Assembly (NCBI GenBank): GCA_023100825.1
Contig: CP095846.1
Span: 1-64,000 of the forward strand
DNA length: 64,000 bases
Reading direction: 5' to 3'
Origin: Nocardioidaceae bacterium SCSIO 66511
Lineage (GTDB): Bacteria; Actinomycetota; Actinomycetes; Propionibacteriales; Nocardioidaceae
Part shown: piece by piece, positions 1 through 12,939 of the stretch
Layout of the letters: each line of letters opens with the position of its first letter
Position numbering within the stretch: position 1 is the stretch's first letter
The notes under the pieces: model-generated
Told to the model about the DNA's origin: nothing
The model's database searches: none
Seen by the model: only the letters and a program-made list of their open reading frames with translations
Program-made: the position numbers and the translations under genes

Positions 1-298
1 CTCACGGGAATGCTCCCCTATGGGATTCGGTCTCGGTCCGGGCAAGCCGGGATGACGATGGGCACGAGGCCCTGGGTCCGGCGGTTCGACTGCCACCGCT
101 CACCCGCGCGCTATCAAGTCGCGGGCATGCGACAGGAGTCGAAGTGATCCGACCTCCCAACGGTACGGTGCCCACCAACGCCGGTCAAACCGACCCCAAC
201 AACTGAAAGCCACAGGGTCGAACCTCTCATCGTGCAACGCGAGAAGACGCCGAACCAGCAGGACACGCCGACCGAACCTAGCCGCGCTACCCACTGCT

Positions 299-307
299 TG
301 TGGACAA
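299..307 (-). promoter_or_regulatory. DnaA box upstream of dnaA
   Basis: The plus strand reads TGTGGACAA, the complement of the actinobacterial DnaA box TTGTCCACA, with no mismatch. It lies about 180 bases before dnaA. Confidence 0.75.
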
Positions 308-444
308 CCGGTTGAGAGGTGGGACGATGGTTGTTAGCGTCCGTCCCCAGGACGGATCGGGGCACCCGGATCGAGAGCTGCTTCTCGACCGTGATTCCGG
401 GGAAAAGTGGGGATTGCGCCGACTATGTGCCTCAATGCACATGG

Positions 445-453
445 TGTGGATAA
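445..453 (-). promoter_or_regulatory. DnaA box just upstream of dnaA
   Basis: The plus strand reads TGTGGATAA, the exact complement of the classical TTATCCACA box. It is 36 bases before the dnaA start, a position suited to autoregulation of dnaA. Confidence 0.75.
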
Positions 454-489
454 CTGTGTGGAGACGCCCTCGACGGGCATTGACTAGAA

Positions 490-2007
490 ATGGGGACCGC
501 GGTGGACGACGATCAGGCCGCAACGACCGGCGCCACCTCGACACCTGAAGCCGCAACCGAGACCGATCCATCACTCGACGTCGCCTGGCAGCAGCTCGTC
601 TCTGAGCTGCCGGTCAACGTGAAGGCATGGCTCACCGCGTCTCGACCGGAGACCCTGCACGGCAACACATTGATCGTCTCGGTCCGTGACGACTACACCC
701 GCAGCCAGCTCGAGACGAGACTCCGACCGCGCCTCGAGCAGTCACTCACCCAGATCCTGCAGCGCGACATCCGGCTCGCTGTCACCGTCGACCCCGATCT
801 ACCCGTCGACGAACCATCAGAGCAACAAAGCGATATGTCGACAAACCGACAGGTACAACAAGAGCGGTATCCACAGAACGACACTCCCCTGCCACCCGAT
901 AAGGCGTCGCATCCACCAGCACCACCGCAGGAGCCGCCCAATCGGCCGAGTACAGACCCGAACAGCGCCGCACAAGCACGACTCAACCCCAAGTACCTCT
1001 TCGAGACCTTCGTCATCGGGTCGTCCAACCGATTCGCCCACGCAGCAGCGGTTGCTGTCGCCGAAGCCCCGGGCAAGGCGTATAACCCACTTCTCATCTA
1101 TGGCGACTCAGGGCTGGGCAAGACACATCTGCTCCACGCGATCGGGCACTACGTGCGCAGTCTCTACAACGGTTCGCGCGTTCGCTACGTCAGCAGCGAG
1201 GAGTTCACGAACGACTTCATCAACGCCATCCGCGACGACCGCGCCGCGGCGTTCCAACGCCGCTATCGAGACGTCGACGTGCTCCTGATCGACGACATCC
1301 AGTTCCTCGAGGGCAAGATCCAGACCCAAGAGGAGTTCTTCCACACCTTCAACACACTGCACAACGCCAACAAGCAGATCGTCATCAGCTCCGACCGCCC
1401 GCCGAAGCGTCTCGAGGCGCTCGAGGACCGACTGCGCAACAGGTTCGAGTGGGGCCTCATCACCGATGTGCAGCCACCAGACCTCGAGACCCGCATCGCC
1501 ATCCTCCGGAAGAAGGCGGCCACCGAGAAGCTCACCGCTCCATCCGACGTCCTCGAGTTCATCGCGAGCAAGATCCAGACGAACATCCGCGAACTCGAGG
1601 GAGCCCTGATCCGAGCGACCGCGTTCGCCAGCCTCAACCGTCAAGAGGTGAACCTCGCACTCGCCGAAATCGTCCTCAAGGACCTCATCCCCGAGGGCGG
1701 TGAGCCCGAGATCACCGCGGCGTTGATCATCGCGCAGACGGCCGCGTACTCGGAGTACAGCATCGAAGAGATCTGTGGACCCAACCGGAGCCGAAACCTC
1801 GTTCAGGCAAGGCAGATCGCAATGTATCTGTGCCGCGAGCTCACCGATCTCTCCCTACCCAAGATCGGGCAACAGTTCGGCGGCCGCGACCACACCACGG
1901 TCATGCACGCAGATCGAAAGATCCGCGAGCTCATGGGCGAACGCCGAAGCGTCTTCAACCAAGTGACCGAGCTGACGAACCGCATCAAACAACAGGCCCG
2001 ACACTGA
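490..2007 (+). CDS. dnaA: Chromosomal replication initiator DnaA
   Basis: DnaA binds DnaA boxes, melts the origin and recruits the replicative helicase. The 505-residue protein has the usual four parts. An N-terminal partner-binding domain covers about residues 27-105, followed by a Pro/Gln-rich linker to about 165. The AAA+ ATPase has Walker A GDSGLGKT at 205-212 and Walker B LLIDD at 265-269. The DNA-binding domain carries the signature [12 protein letters not shown] near 467. The ATG at 490 has no clear ribosome site. A GTG at 502, preceded by GGGGA at 5 bases, is an equally plausible start and would shorten the protein by four residues. dnaN follows after the origin. DnaA boxes on both sides suggest autoregulation. 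The family call is certain; only the start is in doubt. Confidence 0.98.
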   Translation: MGTAVDDDQAATTGATSTPEAATETDPSLDVAWQQLVSELPVNVKAWLTASRPETLHGNTLIVSVRDDYTRSQLETRLRPRLEQSLTQILQRDIRLAVTVDPDLPVDEPSEQQSDMSTNRQVQQERYPQNDTPLPPDKASHPPAPPQEPPNRPSTDPNSAAQARLNPKYLFETFVIGSSNRFAHAAAVAVAEAPGKAYNPLLIYGDSGLGKTHLLHAIGHYVRSLYNGSRVRYVSSEEFTNDFINAIRDDRAAAFQRRYRDVDVLLIDDIQFLEGKIQTQEEFFHTFNTLHNANKQIVISSDRPPKRLEALEDRLRNRFEWGLITDVQPPDLETRIAILRKKAATEKLTAPSDVLEFIASKIQTNIRELEGALIRATAFASLNRQEVNLALAEIVLKDLIPEGGEPEITAALIIAQTAAYSEYSIEEICGPNRSRNLVQARQIAMYLCRELTDLSLPKIGQQFGGRDHTTVMHADRKIRELMGERRSVFNQVTELTNRIKQQARH

Positions 2008-2460
2008 CCCGATCCCCGCGATCTCCGTTGGTTCTCACCTGTCGAGACCGACCACGTCCGTATCCCACAGCCTGGGGACGAACATGTTGACAAGTCGTGG
2101 ATTCACGCACAGGACATGTGAACACCCCGCGCCTGCCTGGTGACGACGAACAGCGGTCCACTGCAACTTGTCATTTGTCCGCCGGTCCGTACACATCTCG
2201 TCCACGAGCCCGATCACGACGTGACCTCAGCAGACGCCGATTATCCACAGTATCCACAGGCGCTATGGACAACCCGGTACCTAAACAGGATGAAGACAAA
2301 CCACAACTTCCACTCCGAGCCAGACCTGGGGACAACTCTTCCTTCGCCGCTCCCTGACCGTCCTGTCCTGGTCGCGCATTAGGCTGGTCCCACCTCGCAT
2401 GGCAGGATGCAATTCCCCACGATCCGTCCCGAGTACCCGCGAACCTGGAGGCAGTGCGTT
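2008..2460. other. Putative oriC between dnaA and dnaN
   Basis: This 453-base region has no credible gene. It contains a tight cluster of DnaA-box sequences: TTATCCACA at 2241-2249, GTATCCACA at 2250-2258 (one mismatch), TATGGACAA at 2264-2272 (inverted, one mismatch) and TGGGGACAA at 2327-2335 (inverted, one mismatch). The dnaA-dnaN interval is the established origin site in actinobacteria. I see no long AT-rich unwinding element, which is common in high-GC origins. Marker-frequency or GC-skew data would settle the call. Confidence 0.85.
2241..2272 (+). promoter_or_regulatory. DnaA-box cluster in oriC
   Basis: Three boxes lie within 32 bases. The first two (2241-2249 and 2250-2258) are directly abutting direct repeats; the third (2264-2272) is inverted. 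This spacing favours cooperative DnaA filament assembly. Confidence 0.8.
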
Positions 2461-3603
2461 GTGAAGTTCCGTATCGATCGCGACACGTTGGCAGACGCCG
2501 TCGCCTGGACCGCGCGTACTCTCCCCAATCGCCCGAGCGTCCCCGTACTTGCCGGCCTGTTGATCCAGACCGACGACGATGGGCTCTCGCTCTCCGGCTT
2601 CGACTACGAGACCTCTGCGCGAGTACGGCTGCCGGCCGAGGTTGCAGACGAAGGCACGGCACTCGTCTCGGGTCGGCTCCTCGCCGACATCTGCAAGAGC
2701 CTCCCGGATAAACCCGTCGATCTGGCCATGGACGGCGCCAAGGTCGGCGTCACCTGCGGCAGCACCAGGTTCAGCCTGCAGACAATGCCGGTCGAGGACT
2801 ACCCGAGCCTGCCGAGCATGCCCACTGCTTCGGGCAAGATCAACGCCAACGAGTTCGCAACCGCCGTCCACCAGGCCGTCGCGGCCGCGGGTCGCGACGA
2901 CATGCTTCCCCTGCTCACGGGCGTACGCATGGAGATCGAGGGATCCAAGATCGCCCTGATGGCGACCGACCGATTCCGCGCCAGCCTTCGAGAGCTCGAC
3001 TGGTTCCCCGACGACACGTCCGCATCTGCCCAAGCTCTGGTACCGGCCCGGGTGCTCGCCGAGACCGCGAAGGCGCTCGCCGCGGGCGACGACGTGACGA
3101 TCGCGATCTCGTCCGAAGGTGACGGCGAAGGACTCATCGGTTTCGAAGGCGTCGCCGGCAACGGCACCCGCAGCACGACCACCCGCCTGCTCGAAGGCGA
3201 GTTCCCACGCGTACGTCAGCTATTCCAAGCCGAGTCGGCAACTGTCGCGTACGTTTCGACGGCCACCCTGACCGACGCCGTCAAGCGCGTATCGCTGGTG
3301 GCGGAGCGCAACACGCCGGTTCGGCTGTCGTTCTCGGCAGGTCAACTCGTCCTGGAAGCCGGCAGCGGCGAGGATGCACAGGCCTCCGAGACGATTGAAG
3401 CGTCGGTCGACGGTGACGACATCTCGATCGGCTTCAACCCGCAGTACCTCCTCGACGGGCTGAGTGTGATGGGCGAACCGGTCGTACACATGGCCTTCAC
3501 CCAACACACCCGTCCGGCGTCGATCGCCGGCGTGTCCGAAGTGGGGGCCGATCCGGATCTCGCCTTCCGCTACCTCATCATGCCCGTACGCTTGCAGAGC
3601 TGA
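2461..3603 (+). CDS. dnaN: DNA polymerase III beta subunit (sliding clamp)
   Basis: The beta clamp encircles DNA as a dimer and tethers the replicative polymerase and repair partners. The product is 380 residues, normal for the family, with three repeated clamp folds. It opens MKFRIDRDTLADAVAW, and the C terminus LIMPVRLQS matches the conserved end that lines the partner-binding pocket. The GTG at 2461 was chosen because GGAGG at 2447-2451 sits 9 bases before it and because family alignments begin with MKFR-like sequence. An upstream in-frame ATG at 2407 would add 18 unlikely residues. It follows oriC and precedes gnd, the usual actinobacterial order. Confidence 0.97.
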   Translation: MKFRIDRDTLADAVAWTARTLPNRPSVPVLAGLLIQTDDDGLSLSGFDYETSARVRLPAEVADEGTALVSGRLLADICKSLPDKPVDLAMDGAKVGVTCGSTRFSLQTMPVEDYPSLPSMPTASGKINANEFATAVHQAVAAAGRDDMLPLLTGVRMEIEGSKIALMATDRFRASLRELDWFPDDTSASAQALVPARVLAETAKALAAGDDVTIAISSEGDGEGLIGFEGVAGNGTRSTTTRLLEGEFPRVRQLFQAESATVAYVSTATLTDAVKRVSLVAERNTPVRLSFSAGQLVLEAGSGEDAQASETIEASVDGDDISIGFNPQYLLDGLSVMGEPVVHMAFTQHTRPASIAGVSEVGADPDLAFRYLIMPVRLQS

Positions 3604-3649
3604 CGGCCAAGTCAGCGGCCCGTCAGCACGTCGACACTTAGGAGCCTCC

Positions 3650-4552
3650 ATGCACCTTGGACTCATCGGTCTCGGCAAGATGGGCGGAAACATGCGCGAG
3701 CGGCTACGTAGCCGCGGCGTCACCGTCACCGGCTACGACCGCGATCCCGACCTCAGTGACGCGGGCTCAGTAGCCGAACTCGTCGGTGCTCTCCCGTCAC
3801 CACGCGTCGTGTGGGTCATGGTGCCCGCCGGCGACGCTACCCGCGCGACGATCGACGAGCTCGGCCAACTGCTCAGTGAAGGCGATGTCGTCGTCGACGG
3901 CGGCAACTCACGCTGGACCGACGACCGGCTGCATGCGGACTCACTCCAGGACAAGGGCATCGGCTACGTCGACTGCGGTGTCAGCGGTGGCGTCTGGGGT
4001 CTCGAGAACGGTTACGCGCTGATGTGCGGCGGTGATGCCGACGACGTCGCCAAGGTCCAGCCGGCATTCGACGCGCTACGTCCCGAAGGCGACGACGGCG
4101 TCGGCTTCGTACACGCCGGGCCCGTTGGCGCCGGACATTTCTCGAAGATGGTGCACAACGGCATCGAGTACGGCGTGATGCAGGCGTACGCCGAGGGCTA
4201 CGAGCTGCTCGAGAAGGCCGATATGGTCGAGAACGTCACCGACGTGCTCAACTCTTGGCGCACGGGCACGGTCGTACGCTCCTGGCTGCTCGACCTGTTG
4301 GTGCAGGCGTTGAAGGAAGATCCGGGCTTGGCCGCAATCGCGGGCTGGGCCGACGACTCCGGCGAGGGGCGCTGGACGGTCGAGGCCGCGATCGACCACG
4401 CCGTGCCGATGCCGGCCATCTCGGCTGCGCTGTTTGCGCGGTTCGCCTCGCGACAGGACGACCCGCCGGCGATGAAGGCGGTGGCCGCAATGCGCAACCA
4501 GTTCGGGGGCCACGCGGTGAAGGCCGGCGCGCCGCCGACGCAGACGAGCTAG
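3650..4552 (+). CDS. gnd: 6-phosphogluconate dehydrogenase, decarboxylating (short form)
   Basis: The enzyme oxidises 6-phosphogluconate to ribulose 5-phosphate and CO2 in the pentose phosphate pathway. The Rossmann motif GLGKMG is at residues 7-12. The substrate signature GGNSRWTDD is near 84, and [13 protein letters not shown], with the catalytic lysine, is near 164. At 300 residues it belongs to the short YqeC-like class rather than the roughly 470-residue class; in that class NAD+ use is frequent, but the cofactor cannot be read with certainty here. AGGAG precedes the ATG at 3650. The position between dnaN and recF is the conserved actinobacterial arrangement, and recF starts 7 bases after the stop, so the two are probably cotranscribed. 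Confidence 0.95.
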   Translation: MHLGLIGLGKMGGNMRERLRSRGVTVTGYDRDPDLSDAGSVAELVGALPSPRVVWVMVPAGDATRATIDELGQLLSEGDVVVDGGNSRWTDDRLHADSLQDKGIGYVDCGVSGGVWGLENGYALMCGGDADDVAKVQPAFDALRPEGDDGVGFVHAGPVGAGHFSKMVHNGIEYGVMQAYAEGYELLEKADMVENVTDVLNSWRTGTVVRSWLLDLLVQALKEDPGLAAIAGWADDSGEGRWTVEAAIDHAVPMPAISAALFARFASRQDDPPAMKAVAAMRNQFGGHAVKAGAPPTQTS

Positions 4553-4559
4553 TCGTCCG

Positions 4560-5696
4560 TTGCACGTCGCCGCACTCGGGCTGTACGACTTCCGTTCGTA
4601 CGCCTCGCTCGACCTCGACCTCCAACCCGGACCCGTTTCGTTCGTCGGCCCCAACGGGCAGGGCAAGACCAACATCGTCGAGGCAGTCGACTACCTCGCC
4701 ACCCTGAGCTCGCATCGGGTCGCCTCGGAGGCCCCACTCGTACGCGCCGGTGCCGAGCAGGCCGTCGTACGCGCAGCCGTCGTGCGTGACGAGCGCACCG
4801 CACTGCTCGAGGTCGAGCTCAACCCGGGTCGGTCGAACCGTGCCCGGGTCAACAGATCGCCGCTCCCCCGCGCCCGCGAGCTGGTCGGTCTGCTGCGAAC
4901 CGTCCTGTTCTCACCAGAAGACCTGGCGCTTATCAAGGGCGATCCGTCCGACCGTCGCCGTTTCGTCGACGCGTTGCTGATCACCCGCTCTCCACGGCTG
5001 GCGGGCGTACGCGCGGACTACGACCGGATCCTCCGCCAGCGCAACACTCTGCTCAAGACCGCGGGCGCCGCTCGCCGCTCCGGTGGTCAGGAGGGGGCGC
5101 TCGCCACCCTGGACGCATGGGACGCGCAGCTTGCCCAGGCCGGTGGCGAGCTACTGGCGGCGCGACTCGAATTACTCAGCGCATTGCGGCCGTACATCGC
5201 CGACGCGTACGCGAAGGTCGCTGCCGACGCCGCGCCAGACCGCCTCGATGCCTCGGGTGAGTACAAACCGTCGTTCGAACTGCCCGAGAACCTCGATCGC
5301 GACACGTTGACCGAGGCCCTTGCCGCGGCCGTGGTCGACCGGCGCCGAGAAGAGCTCGACCGGGGCGTCTCGTTGGTCGGCCCACACCGCGATGACGTGA
5401 CCCTGATGCTCGGATCCCTGCCGGCCAAGGGATATGCGAGTCACGGCGAGTCGTGGTCGTTCGCTCTGGCGTGCAAGCTGGCGGCGTACCACCTGTTGCG
5501 CGACGAGGGCGATGATCCGATCCTGATACTCGACGACGTTTTCGCCGAGCTCGATCAGGGCCGACGAGACCGACTCGCGAAACTGGTCGAGGAGGCCGAG
5601 CAGGTCATGATCACCGCGGCTGTTCCCGATGATGTCCCAGCGGGTCTTCGCGGAGCCCGCTTCGACCTTCGCGACGGGTCGGTCACTCGTGCCTGA
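4560..5696 (+). CDS. recF: DNA replication and repair protein RecF
   Basis: RecF is an SMC-like ATPase that loads RecA at gapped DNA and helps restart stalled forks. The protein has 378 residues. It opens [17 protein letters not shown], the typical RecF beginning, and carries Walker A GPNGQGKT at 30-37. An [15 protein letters not shown] signature segment and the Walker B region [15 protein letters not shown] lie in the C-terminal third. The TTG at 4560 is chosen because it places the conserved start at residue 1 and lies 7 bases after the gnd stop. Its end overlaps the GTG start of the next gene by a few bases, so translational coupling is likely. Confidence 0.95.
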   Translation: MHVAALGLYDFRSYASLDLDLQPGPVSFVGPNGQGKTNIVEAVDYLATLSSHRVASEAPLVRAGAEQAVVRAAVVRDERTALLEVELNPGRSNRARVNRSPLPRARELVGLLRTVLFSPEDLALIKGDPSDRRRFVDALLITRSPRLAGVRADYDRILRQRNTLLKTAGAARRSGGQEGALATLDAWDAQLAQAGGELLAARLELLSALRPYIADAYAKVAADAAPDRLDASGEYKPSFELPENLDRDTLTEALAAAVVDRRREELDRGVSLVGPHRDDVTLMLGSLPAKGYASHGESWSFALACKLAAYHLLRDEGDDPILILDDVFAELDQGRRDRLAKLVEEAEQVMITAAVPDDVPAGLRGARFDLRDGSVTRA

Positions 5697-6210
5697 CGAG
5701 TCGCCCGACCAGCCCGATCACGATCCGACCGGGTTGGATCTCGCGCGGAGCCTGGCGCGGTCGTACCGCGGCTCACCTGGCACGAATCGCAGACCACGGC
5801 CACATCGAAAGCCACGAAACCAGCCACGGCTGGCCGGAGCCCATCCCGACGACCGAGATCCGCAGTCGCTGGACGAGGCCATGAGCAGGCTCGTCAGCGA
5901 GTACGGATGGGAGACCGATGTAGCGGTCCACGGCGTGTTCGGCCGCTGGTCGACGATCGTCGGTTCCGAGGTCGCGCAGCACTGTGTTCCGATTCGCTTC
6001 GATGACGGCGAGCTGGTCGTCCAGGCAGATGCAACGGCGTGGGCAACGCAGATGCGGTTGCTCGCACCGACGGTCGTACGTCGGCTCAACGAGGAGCTGG
6101 GACACGGCACCGTCGAGCGGATCAAGGTGCTCGGTCCGCAAGTGCCGTCGTGGACGAAGGGTCTTCGTCGTGCGCCAGGAGGACGCGGACCGCGCGATAC
6201 GTACGGCTGA
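5689..6210 (+). CDS. dciA: DciA family (DUF721) helicase-associated replication protein
   Basis: DUF721 proteins are DciA, the ancestral bacterial factor that interacts with the replicative helicase DnaB; the mycobacterial homologue lies in the same place between recF and gyrB. The product is 173 residues. The conserved DciA core runs from about residue 60 ([18 protein letters not shown]) to about 160 and includes [22 protein letters not shown]. The N-terminal 50 residues are Pro/Arg/Asp-rich and probably disordered. The GTG at 5689 overlaps the recF stop and gives a sensible N terminus. An in-frame ATG at 5629 would lie well inside recF and is rejected. The function is taken from the family and context. 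Confidence 0.9.
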   Translation: MPDESPDQPDHDPTGLDLARSLARSYRGSPGTNRRPRPHRKPRNQPRLAGAHPDDRDPQSLDEAMSRLVSEYGWETDVAVHGVFGRWSTIVGSEVAQHCVPIRFDDGELVVQADATAWATQMRLLAPTVVRRLNEELGHGTVERIKVLGPQVPSWTKGLRRAPGGRGPRDTYG

Positions 6211-6217
6211 CCGGTGG

Positions 6218-6239
6218 AGTCGCGACGACCAGCGCGACT
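6218..6239. terminator. Hairpin between convergent dciA and PAP2 gene
   Basis: AGTCGCG (6218-6224) pairs perfectly with CGCGACT (6233-6239) across an 8-base loop. It lies in the 31-base gap between convergent genes and could terminate both. There is no U-run. Confidence 0.4.
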
Positions 6240-6241
6240 TC

Positions 6242-7105
6242 CTACGCCGAGTGACTGGCCGACAGCCGAGCGAACACCCCGACGGTGAAAGCAGTTGCGA
6301 AGCCAAGGCAACCCAGCATGATGGCCGCATCGCCGAATCCGGTCCAGCCGTCGTTGGGGCGTACGCCGACGAACACCAGGAGTGCACCTGCCGCCACGGC
6401 TCCGACCAGCGACACGAAGGCGTGCGCAGACCCGCCGCCCGCCGGCATCCCGGCCCGACGAACACTCAACGCGAGTACGACGAGCGCACCCCACGCCAGC
6501 GAGACGAGCAATGCCGCCAGTACGTCTGCCGGACGATGCCAGCCGGCGACGACGGTGGAGGCGCCGGCAAGCGTTGCCAGGATCGAACCGAAGAACGTGA
6601 TTGCGAAGCGAGTGCCGCGCGGCGCGATCAGCAGCGCAGCGAGCACGACGGAGATGACCACCGTCGTGTGTCCGCTCGGCAGACTCGGCACCTCGAGGTA
6701 GCCGAAGTCGGAGCGCTCGATGACGACCCGCTTCAGGAACTGCGTCGTGAGGTTCGCCCCGACGACGAGCAGCGCCGCGCCTACAGCCGCGGCGTAGCGC
6801 TTTCGTACGAGCGCGAGCGCGATACAGATGACGAGCGCGACCGCCGTCGTACCGATGGAGATGTAGCCGAGCCACGACAGGAGCTCTTGTAGCGTGTCGG
6901 TATCGGCGTCGATCGTCTCCATTGCCTCCTGGTCGCGCCGCTGTCCTGCGGCGGTCGACTGTGAGTACACGACGAGTGCGACCAGAGCAGCCGTCGCGGC
7001 GACGAAGGTGACCGCCGACCACGCGATGTTCGGTACGCGCGTGGGCTCCTGAGGTGCCGACGGCATCAGGGACGCACTGCGGTCCGGCGGGGTCGTCGTG
7101 GACAT
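6242..7105 (-). CDS. PAP2-family membrane phosphatase
   Basis: This 287-residue membrane protein has about six hydrophobic segments. It carries the PAP2 signature in order: KRVVIERSDF (phosphate binding), PSGH, and AGWHRPADV with the catalytic histidine and aspartate. Such enzymes dephosphorylate lipid phosphates, for example undecaprenyl pyrophosphate or phosphatidic acid; the substrate here is unknown. The N-terminal 30 residues are Pro/Ser-rich and cytoplasmic, and the first membrane segment begins near 28. It is the only minus-strand gene in the first 13 kb and sits between dciA and gyrB, which are directly adjacent in mycobacteria, so it is probably a lineage-specific insertion. Confidence 0.85.
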   Translation of the reverse strand: MSTTTPPDRSASLMPSAPQEPTRVPNIAWSAVTFVAATAALVALVVYSQSTAAGQRRDQEAMETIDADTDTLQELLSWLGYISIGTTAVALVICIALALVRKRYAAAVGAALLVVGANLTTQFLKRVVIERSDFGYLEVPSLPSGHTTVVISVVLAALLIAPRGTRFAITFFGSILATLAGASTVVAGWHRPADVLAALLVSLAWGALVVLALSVRRAGMPAGGGSAHAFVSLVGAVAAGALLVFVGVRPNDGWTGFGDAAIMLGCLGFATAFTVGVFARLSASHSA

Positions 7106-7235
7106 GTCTCTAGGATGCGATACGAGTCAAACCTGGTCGACGGCCGGATGGCGCGACTTCCTCAGGCATGAGGGGGGATCCATTCGCGGGTGTCGCGTCC
7201 AGCAGGGGCGAAATGACGGGCTCCTAGACGTGGTG

Positions 7236-7244
7236 TTGTCCACA
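7236..7244 (+). promoter_or_regulatory. DnaA box upstream of gyrB
   Basis: TTGTCCACA is an exact actinobacterial DnaA box, located 50 bases upstream of the probable gyrB -10 element and 167 bases before the start codon. Confidence 0.6.
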
Positions 7245-7260
7245 GTGGTCCCGAATCTGA

Positions 7261-9465
<2,205 letters not shown>

Positions 9466-9475
9466 CGACGATCGA

Positions 9476-9498
9476 GCCCGGCGCACAGTGCGCCGGGC
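9476..9498 (+). terminator. GC-rich hairpin after gyrB
   Basis: GCCCGGCGCAC and GTGCGCCGGGC form a perfect 11-base inverted repeat around a single base, so about 10 pairs with a 3-base loop. It begins 10 bases after the gyrB stop and precedes gyrA by about 50 bases. It may attenuate or uncouple gyrA from gyrB. Confidence 0.6.
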
Positions 9499-9547
9499 GC
9501 CTCGACATGTCTGCCCCCAGTAACACCATCACCAGAGGACACACCAC

Positions 9548-12121
9548 GTGACAGAGACCGAGAACACCGAGCCGGATCCGCGTATCGAGCCGGTCGAGCT
9601 GCAGGTCGAAATGCAACGCTCGTACATCGACTACGCGATGAGCGTGATCGTGTCGCGGGCGCTCCCCGACGTACGCGACGGGCTCAAGCCCGTCCACCGA
9701 CGCGTGCTGTACGCGATGTACGACGGCGGCTACCGGCCCGATCGGGGCTTCTCGAAGTGCAGCCGTGTGGTCGGTGACGTGATGGGTCAATACCACCCGC
9801 ACGGTGACACGGCGATCTACGACACGTTGGTACGCCTCGCGCAGCCGTGGGTGATGCGCGCCCCGCTGGTTTCGGGGCAGGGCAACTTCGGCTCGCCGGG
9901 CAACGACCCGGCCGCGGCGATGCGCTACACCGAGTGCCGGCTGGCTCCGCTCGCGATGGAGATGGTGCGAGACATCGACCAGGAGACGGTCGATTTCAAG
10001 CCGAACTACGACGGCCGCTCGCAGGAGCCGGTGGTGTTGCCGGCGCGGATTCCGAACCTGCTGATCAACGGCTCGGCCGGTATCGCCGTCGGAATGGCGA
10101 CGAACATTCCGCCGCACAACCTGCGCGAGGTCGCCGACGGCGTGCAGTGGTTGCTCGAGAACCCCGACGCAACGAAGGCAGAGCTGCTCGAGGCGTTGAT
10201 GGAGCGTGTCAAGGGCCCCGACTTCCCCACCAACGGTCTGATCGTCGGGCGCAAGGGCATCGAGGACGCCTACCGCACCGGTCGCGGCTCGATCACGATG
10301 CGCGCGGTCGTCGACATCGAAGAGGACGGCAAGGGGCGGATCAGCCTGGTCATCACCGAGTTGCCGTACCAGGTCAACCCGGACAATCTCGCGCTCAAGA
10401 TCGCCGAGCTCGCCGACTCCGGCAAGGTGCAAGGGATCGCCAACGTACGCGACGACTCGTCGTCTCGTACGGGCCGCAGGTTGGTCGTCGTACTCAAACG
10501 TGACGCGGTCGCCCGCGTAGTGCTGAACAACCTCTACAAGCACACCGACCTGCAGACGAACTTCTCCGCGCACATGCTCGCACTCGTCGACGATGTGCCG
10601 CGCACGCTCAGCCTGGACGCGTTCATCACGAACTGGGTGGCACATCAGATCGATGTGATCCAGCGGCGTACGCGGTTCCGTCTCCGCAAGGCGGAGCAGG
10701 ACGCCCATATCTACCGCGGGTACGCGAAGGCACTCGATGCGCTCGACGAGGTCATCGCGCTGATCCGGGCCAGCGCAACGACCGATGACGCGAGGGCTGG
10801 CCTGATCGACCTGCTGGAGATCGACGAGATCCAGGCGAACGCGATCCTGGAGATGCAGCTGCGCCGGCTCGCTGCGCTGGAGCGGCAGAAGATCATGGAC
10901 ACCCTCGAGAAGCTCGAGGTACTGATCGCAGATCTGAAGGACATCCTCGCCAGCGAGCAGCGGCAGCGGCAGATCGTGTCCGATGAGCTGCGTGAGATCG
11001 TCGACAAGTACGGCGACGACCGGCGTACCCAGATCATCCCCGCTGACGGCGATCTGTCGATGGAAGACCTCATCCCCAACGAGGACGTCGTCGTCACCAT
11101 CACCCGCGGCGGTTACGCGAAACGTACGAAGACCGACGAGTACCGCGTACAGCGGCGCGGCGGTAAGGGCGTACGCGGGGCGACCTTGCGAGGCGACGAT
11201 GTCGTTGAGCACATGTTCGCGACTACGACGCACAACTGGATCCTGTTCTTCACGACCGCAGGTCGCGTCTACCGGGCGAAGGCGTACCAACTCCCCGAGG
11301 CGGGGCGCGATGCGAAGGGCGGGCACGTTGCCGGTCTGATGTCGTTCCAGCCGGACGAGGAGATCGCGCGCGTGCTGGCGATCCGTGACTACGACCAGTC
11401 GCCGTACCTCGTACTCGCGACTCGCCGCGGTCTGGTCAAGAAGACCCGGTTGGGCGACTACAACAGCTCACGGCAGGCCGGTGTCATCGCGATCAACTTC
11501 CGCGAGGACGACGACGAGCTGATCGGTGCCGAGCTGGTCGGACCCGACGACGACCTGCTGCTGATCTCGAAGAAGGCCCAGTCGATCAGGTTCCAGGCCA
11601 ACGACGAGCAACTGCGTCCGATGGGCCGTGCGACCTCCGGTGTGACGGGCATGAAGTTCCGTGAGGGCGACGAGCTGCTGTCGATGTCGGTCGTGCGCGC
11701 CGAGGATGTCGAGCAGGAGGACCATCCTCAGTACGTCTTCACCGCCACCGACGGTGGCTGGGCGAAGAAGACCCTCGTGGAGGAGTATCGCCGGCAGGGT
11801 CGCGGCGGCCTGGGCATCAAGGCGATGAAACTCGCGGGAGATCGTGGCACCCTCGTGGGGGGCCTGGTGGTGAACGACCGAGATGAGGTGATGGCGATCA
11901 AGGCAAGCGGACAGGTGACCCGGAGCCGCACGTCTGACGTCCCGCACAAGGGTCGTGACACCATGGGGGTGAAGTTCGTCGGTGTGAATGACGAAGACAC
12001 GGTCGTTACGATCGCTCGGAACGCAGAGCGACCAGACCTGTTGGATGACGCTGCCGACGACGAAGAGACAGAGCCGGCAACAGACGAGACATCGCAGGAC
12101 GATCCGCAGGAGGCCACATGA
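9548..12121 (+). CDS. gyrA: DNA gyrase subunit A
   Basis: GyrA is the DNA-cleaving and wrapping half of gyrase. The 857-residue protein has the catalytic tyrosine Tyr127 in RYTECRL. The quinolone-determining region [11 protein letters not shown] places Thr88 and Asp92 at the E. coli Ser83 and Asp87 positions. The C-terminal beta-pinwheel carries the GyrA box QRRGGKG near residue 535. The final 30 residues are Asp/Glu-rich. GTG at 9548 has AGAGGA just upstream. The stop overlaps the next start as ATGA, so the DUF3566 gene is translationally coupled. Confidence 0.97.
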   Translation: MTETENTEPDPRIEPVELQVEMQRSYIDYAMSVIVSRALPDVRDGLKPVHRRVLYAMYDGGYRPDRGFSKCSRVVGDVMGQYHPHGDTAIYDTLVRLAQPWVMRAPLVSGQGNFGSPGNDPAAAMRYTECRLAPLAMEMVRDIDQETVDFKPNYDGRSQEPVVLPARIPNLLINGSAGIAVGMATNIPPHNLREVADGVQWLLENPDATKAELLEALMERVKGPDFPTNGLIVGRKGIEDAYRTGRGSITMRAVVDIEEDGKGRISLVITELPYQVNPDNLALKIAELADSGKVQGIANVRDDSSSRTGRRLVVVLKRDAVARVVLNNLYKHTDLQTNFSAHMLALVDDVPRTLSLDAFITNWVAHQIDVIQRRTRFRLRKAEQDAHIYRGYAKALDALDEVIALIRASATTDDARAGLIDLLEIDEIQANAILEMQLRRLAALERQKIMDTLEKLEVLIADLKDILASEQRQRQIVSDELREIVDKYGDDRRTQIIPADGDLSMEDLIPNEDVVVTITRGGYAKRTKTDEYRVQRRGGKGVRGATLRGDDVVEHMFATTTHNWILFFTTAGRVYRAKAYQLPEAGRDAKGGHVAGLMSFQPDEEIARVLAIRDYDQSPYLVLATRRGLVKKTRLGDYNSSRQAGVIAINFREDDDELIGAELVGPDDDLLLISKKAQSIRFQANDEQLRPMGRATSGVTGMKFREGDELLSMSVVRAEDVEQEDHPQYVFTATDGGWAKKTLVEEYRRQGRGGLGIKAMKLAGDRGTLVGGLVVNDRDEVMAIKASGQVTRSRTSDVPHKGRDTMGVKFVGVNDEDTVVTIARNAERPDLLDDAADDEETEPATDETSQDDPQEAT

Positions 12122-12816
12122 CGGACCGGAAGCCCCAAGGCAGTACGCCGGTGGCCCCGCAACGTCCGAAGAGTTCGTCGCCCCAGCCGGGATCCTCGAA
12201 CAACCCCGGCGAGTCCACGGCGAAGCAGTCGACTCAGCGCGTCAACGGCGCCTCGCCCAAGAACGCGAGTCGGCCGGCGCAAACGGCCGCCCCGGCCAAG
12301 TCGAAGCCGAAGACCGCAGGCGAGATCGCCGCCGAGGCACCACAGAATCCGCCGCCGGCCGCTAACCAGAAGCCTGCCGTTCAGCAGTCGACACCGCCGC
12401 CGAAGCGGGCGCCGGAGCCCGCCCCGGCAACCGCGGCGGATGCAGCGGCCGCGCGTACTGCCCGGCTGCGCCTCGCTCGGATCGATCCGTGGTCCGTGAT
12501 GAAGGTTTCGTTCGCTCTGTCGATTGCGCTCGCGATCGTCACGGTGATCGCGATTTCGATCGTCTGGTTCGTCCTCGGTGCCGCCGGCGTCTGGGACGCC
12601 GTCAACTCCAGCGTCGCGAGCCTACTCAGCGACGATGCGGAGACGTTCGACATCACCGAATACGTCGGCTACCCCCGGGTGATCGGGTTCGCGTTGTTGG
12701 TATCGGCCGTCGACGTCGTACTGATCACCGCTATCGCCACCCTGGGTGCGTTCCTGTACAACCTCGCTGCAAGCCTGCTCGGTGGTCTGGAACTCACGCT
12801 GGCCGAAGACACCTGA
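12118..12816 (+). CDS. DUF3566 membrane protein
   Basis: The first 120 residues are Pro/Ala/Lys-rich and probably disordered in the cytoplasm. They are followed by the DUF3566 domain, with two hydrophobic helices at about 130-155 and 185-210. The gene directly downstream of gyrA encodes this family across Actinobacteria; the Mycobacterium tuberculosis Rv0007 homologue occupies the same place. The biochemical role is unknown. The start overlaps the gyrA stop by 4 bases, so both are read from one message. Confidence 0.88.
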   Translation: MTDRKPQGSTPVAPQRPKSSSPQPGSSNNPGESTAKQSTQRVNGASPKNASRPAQTAAPAKSKPKTAGEIAAEAPQNPPPAANQKPAVQQSTPPPKRAPEPAPATAADAAAARTARLRLARIDPWSVMKVSFALSIALAIVTVIAISIVWFVLGAAGVWDAVNSSVASLLSDDAETFDITEYVGYPRVIGFALLVSAVDVVLITAIATLGAFLYNLAASLLGGLELTLAEDT

Positions 12817-12939
12817 GGGTCAGAATCCGGCACGAGGCCCTCTGGTTTTGGGCCGATGACCGCCATGAGATAGTCTTCGTTGGCCGGCCTTTCGAGGTCG
12901 GCACTCGTCGGTAATCGCACGATCGTGACCCGACACCCC

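Larger units (their letters stand above)
1..489. other. Non-coding region upstream of dnaA
   Basis: I see no convincing gene in these 489 bases. The open frames on either strand lack the strong G/C third-position bias of the neighbouring genes. rpmH, which lies divergently upstream of dnaA in many actinobacteria, is not visible and would lie before the window. Two perfect DnaA boxes (299-307 and 445-453) make this a likely autoregulatory and origin-flanking region. Confidence 0.7.

Noticed and set aside
1-489. Several open frames of 60-100 codons on both strands before dnaA
   Set aside because: They lack the G/C third-position bias, ribosome sites and any recognisable motif. They fit non-coding origin-flanking DNA.
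5629-5688. An upstream ATG that would extend DciA by 20 residues
   Set aside because: It lies inside the recF coding sequence and the added residues are not DciA-like; the GTG at 5689 overlaps the recF stop in the usual coupled way.
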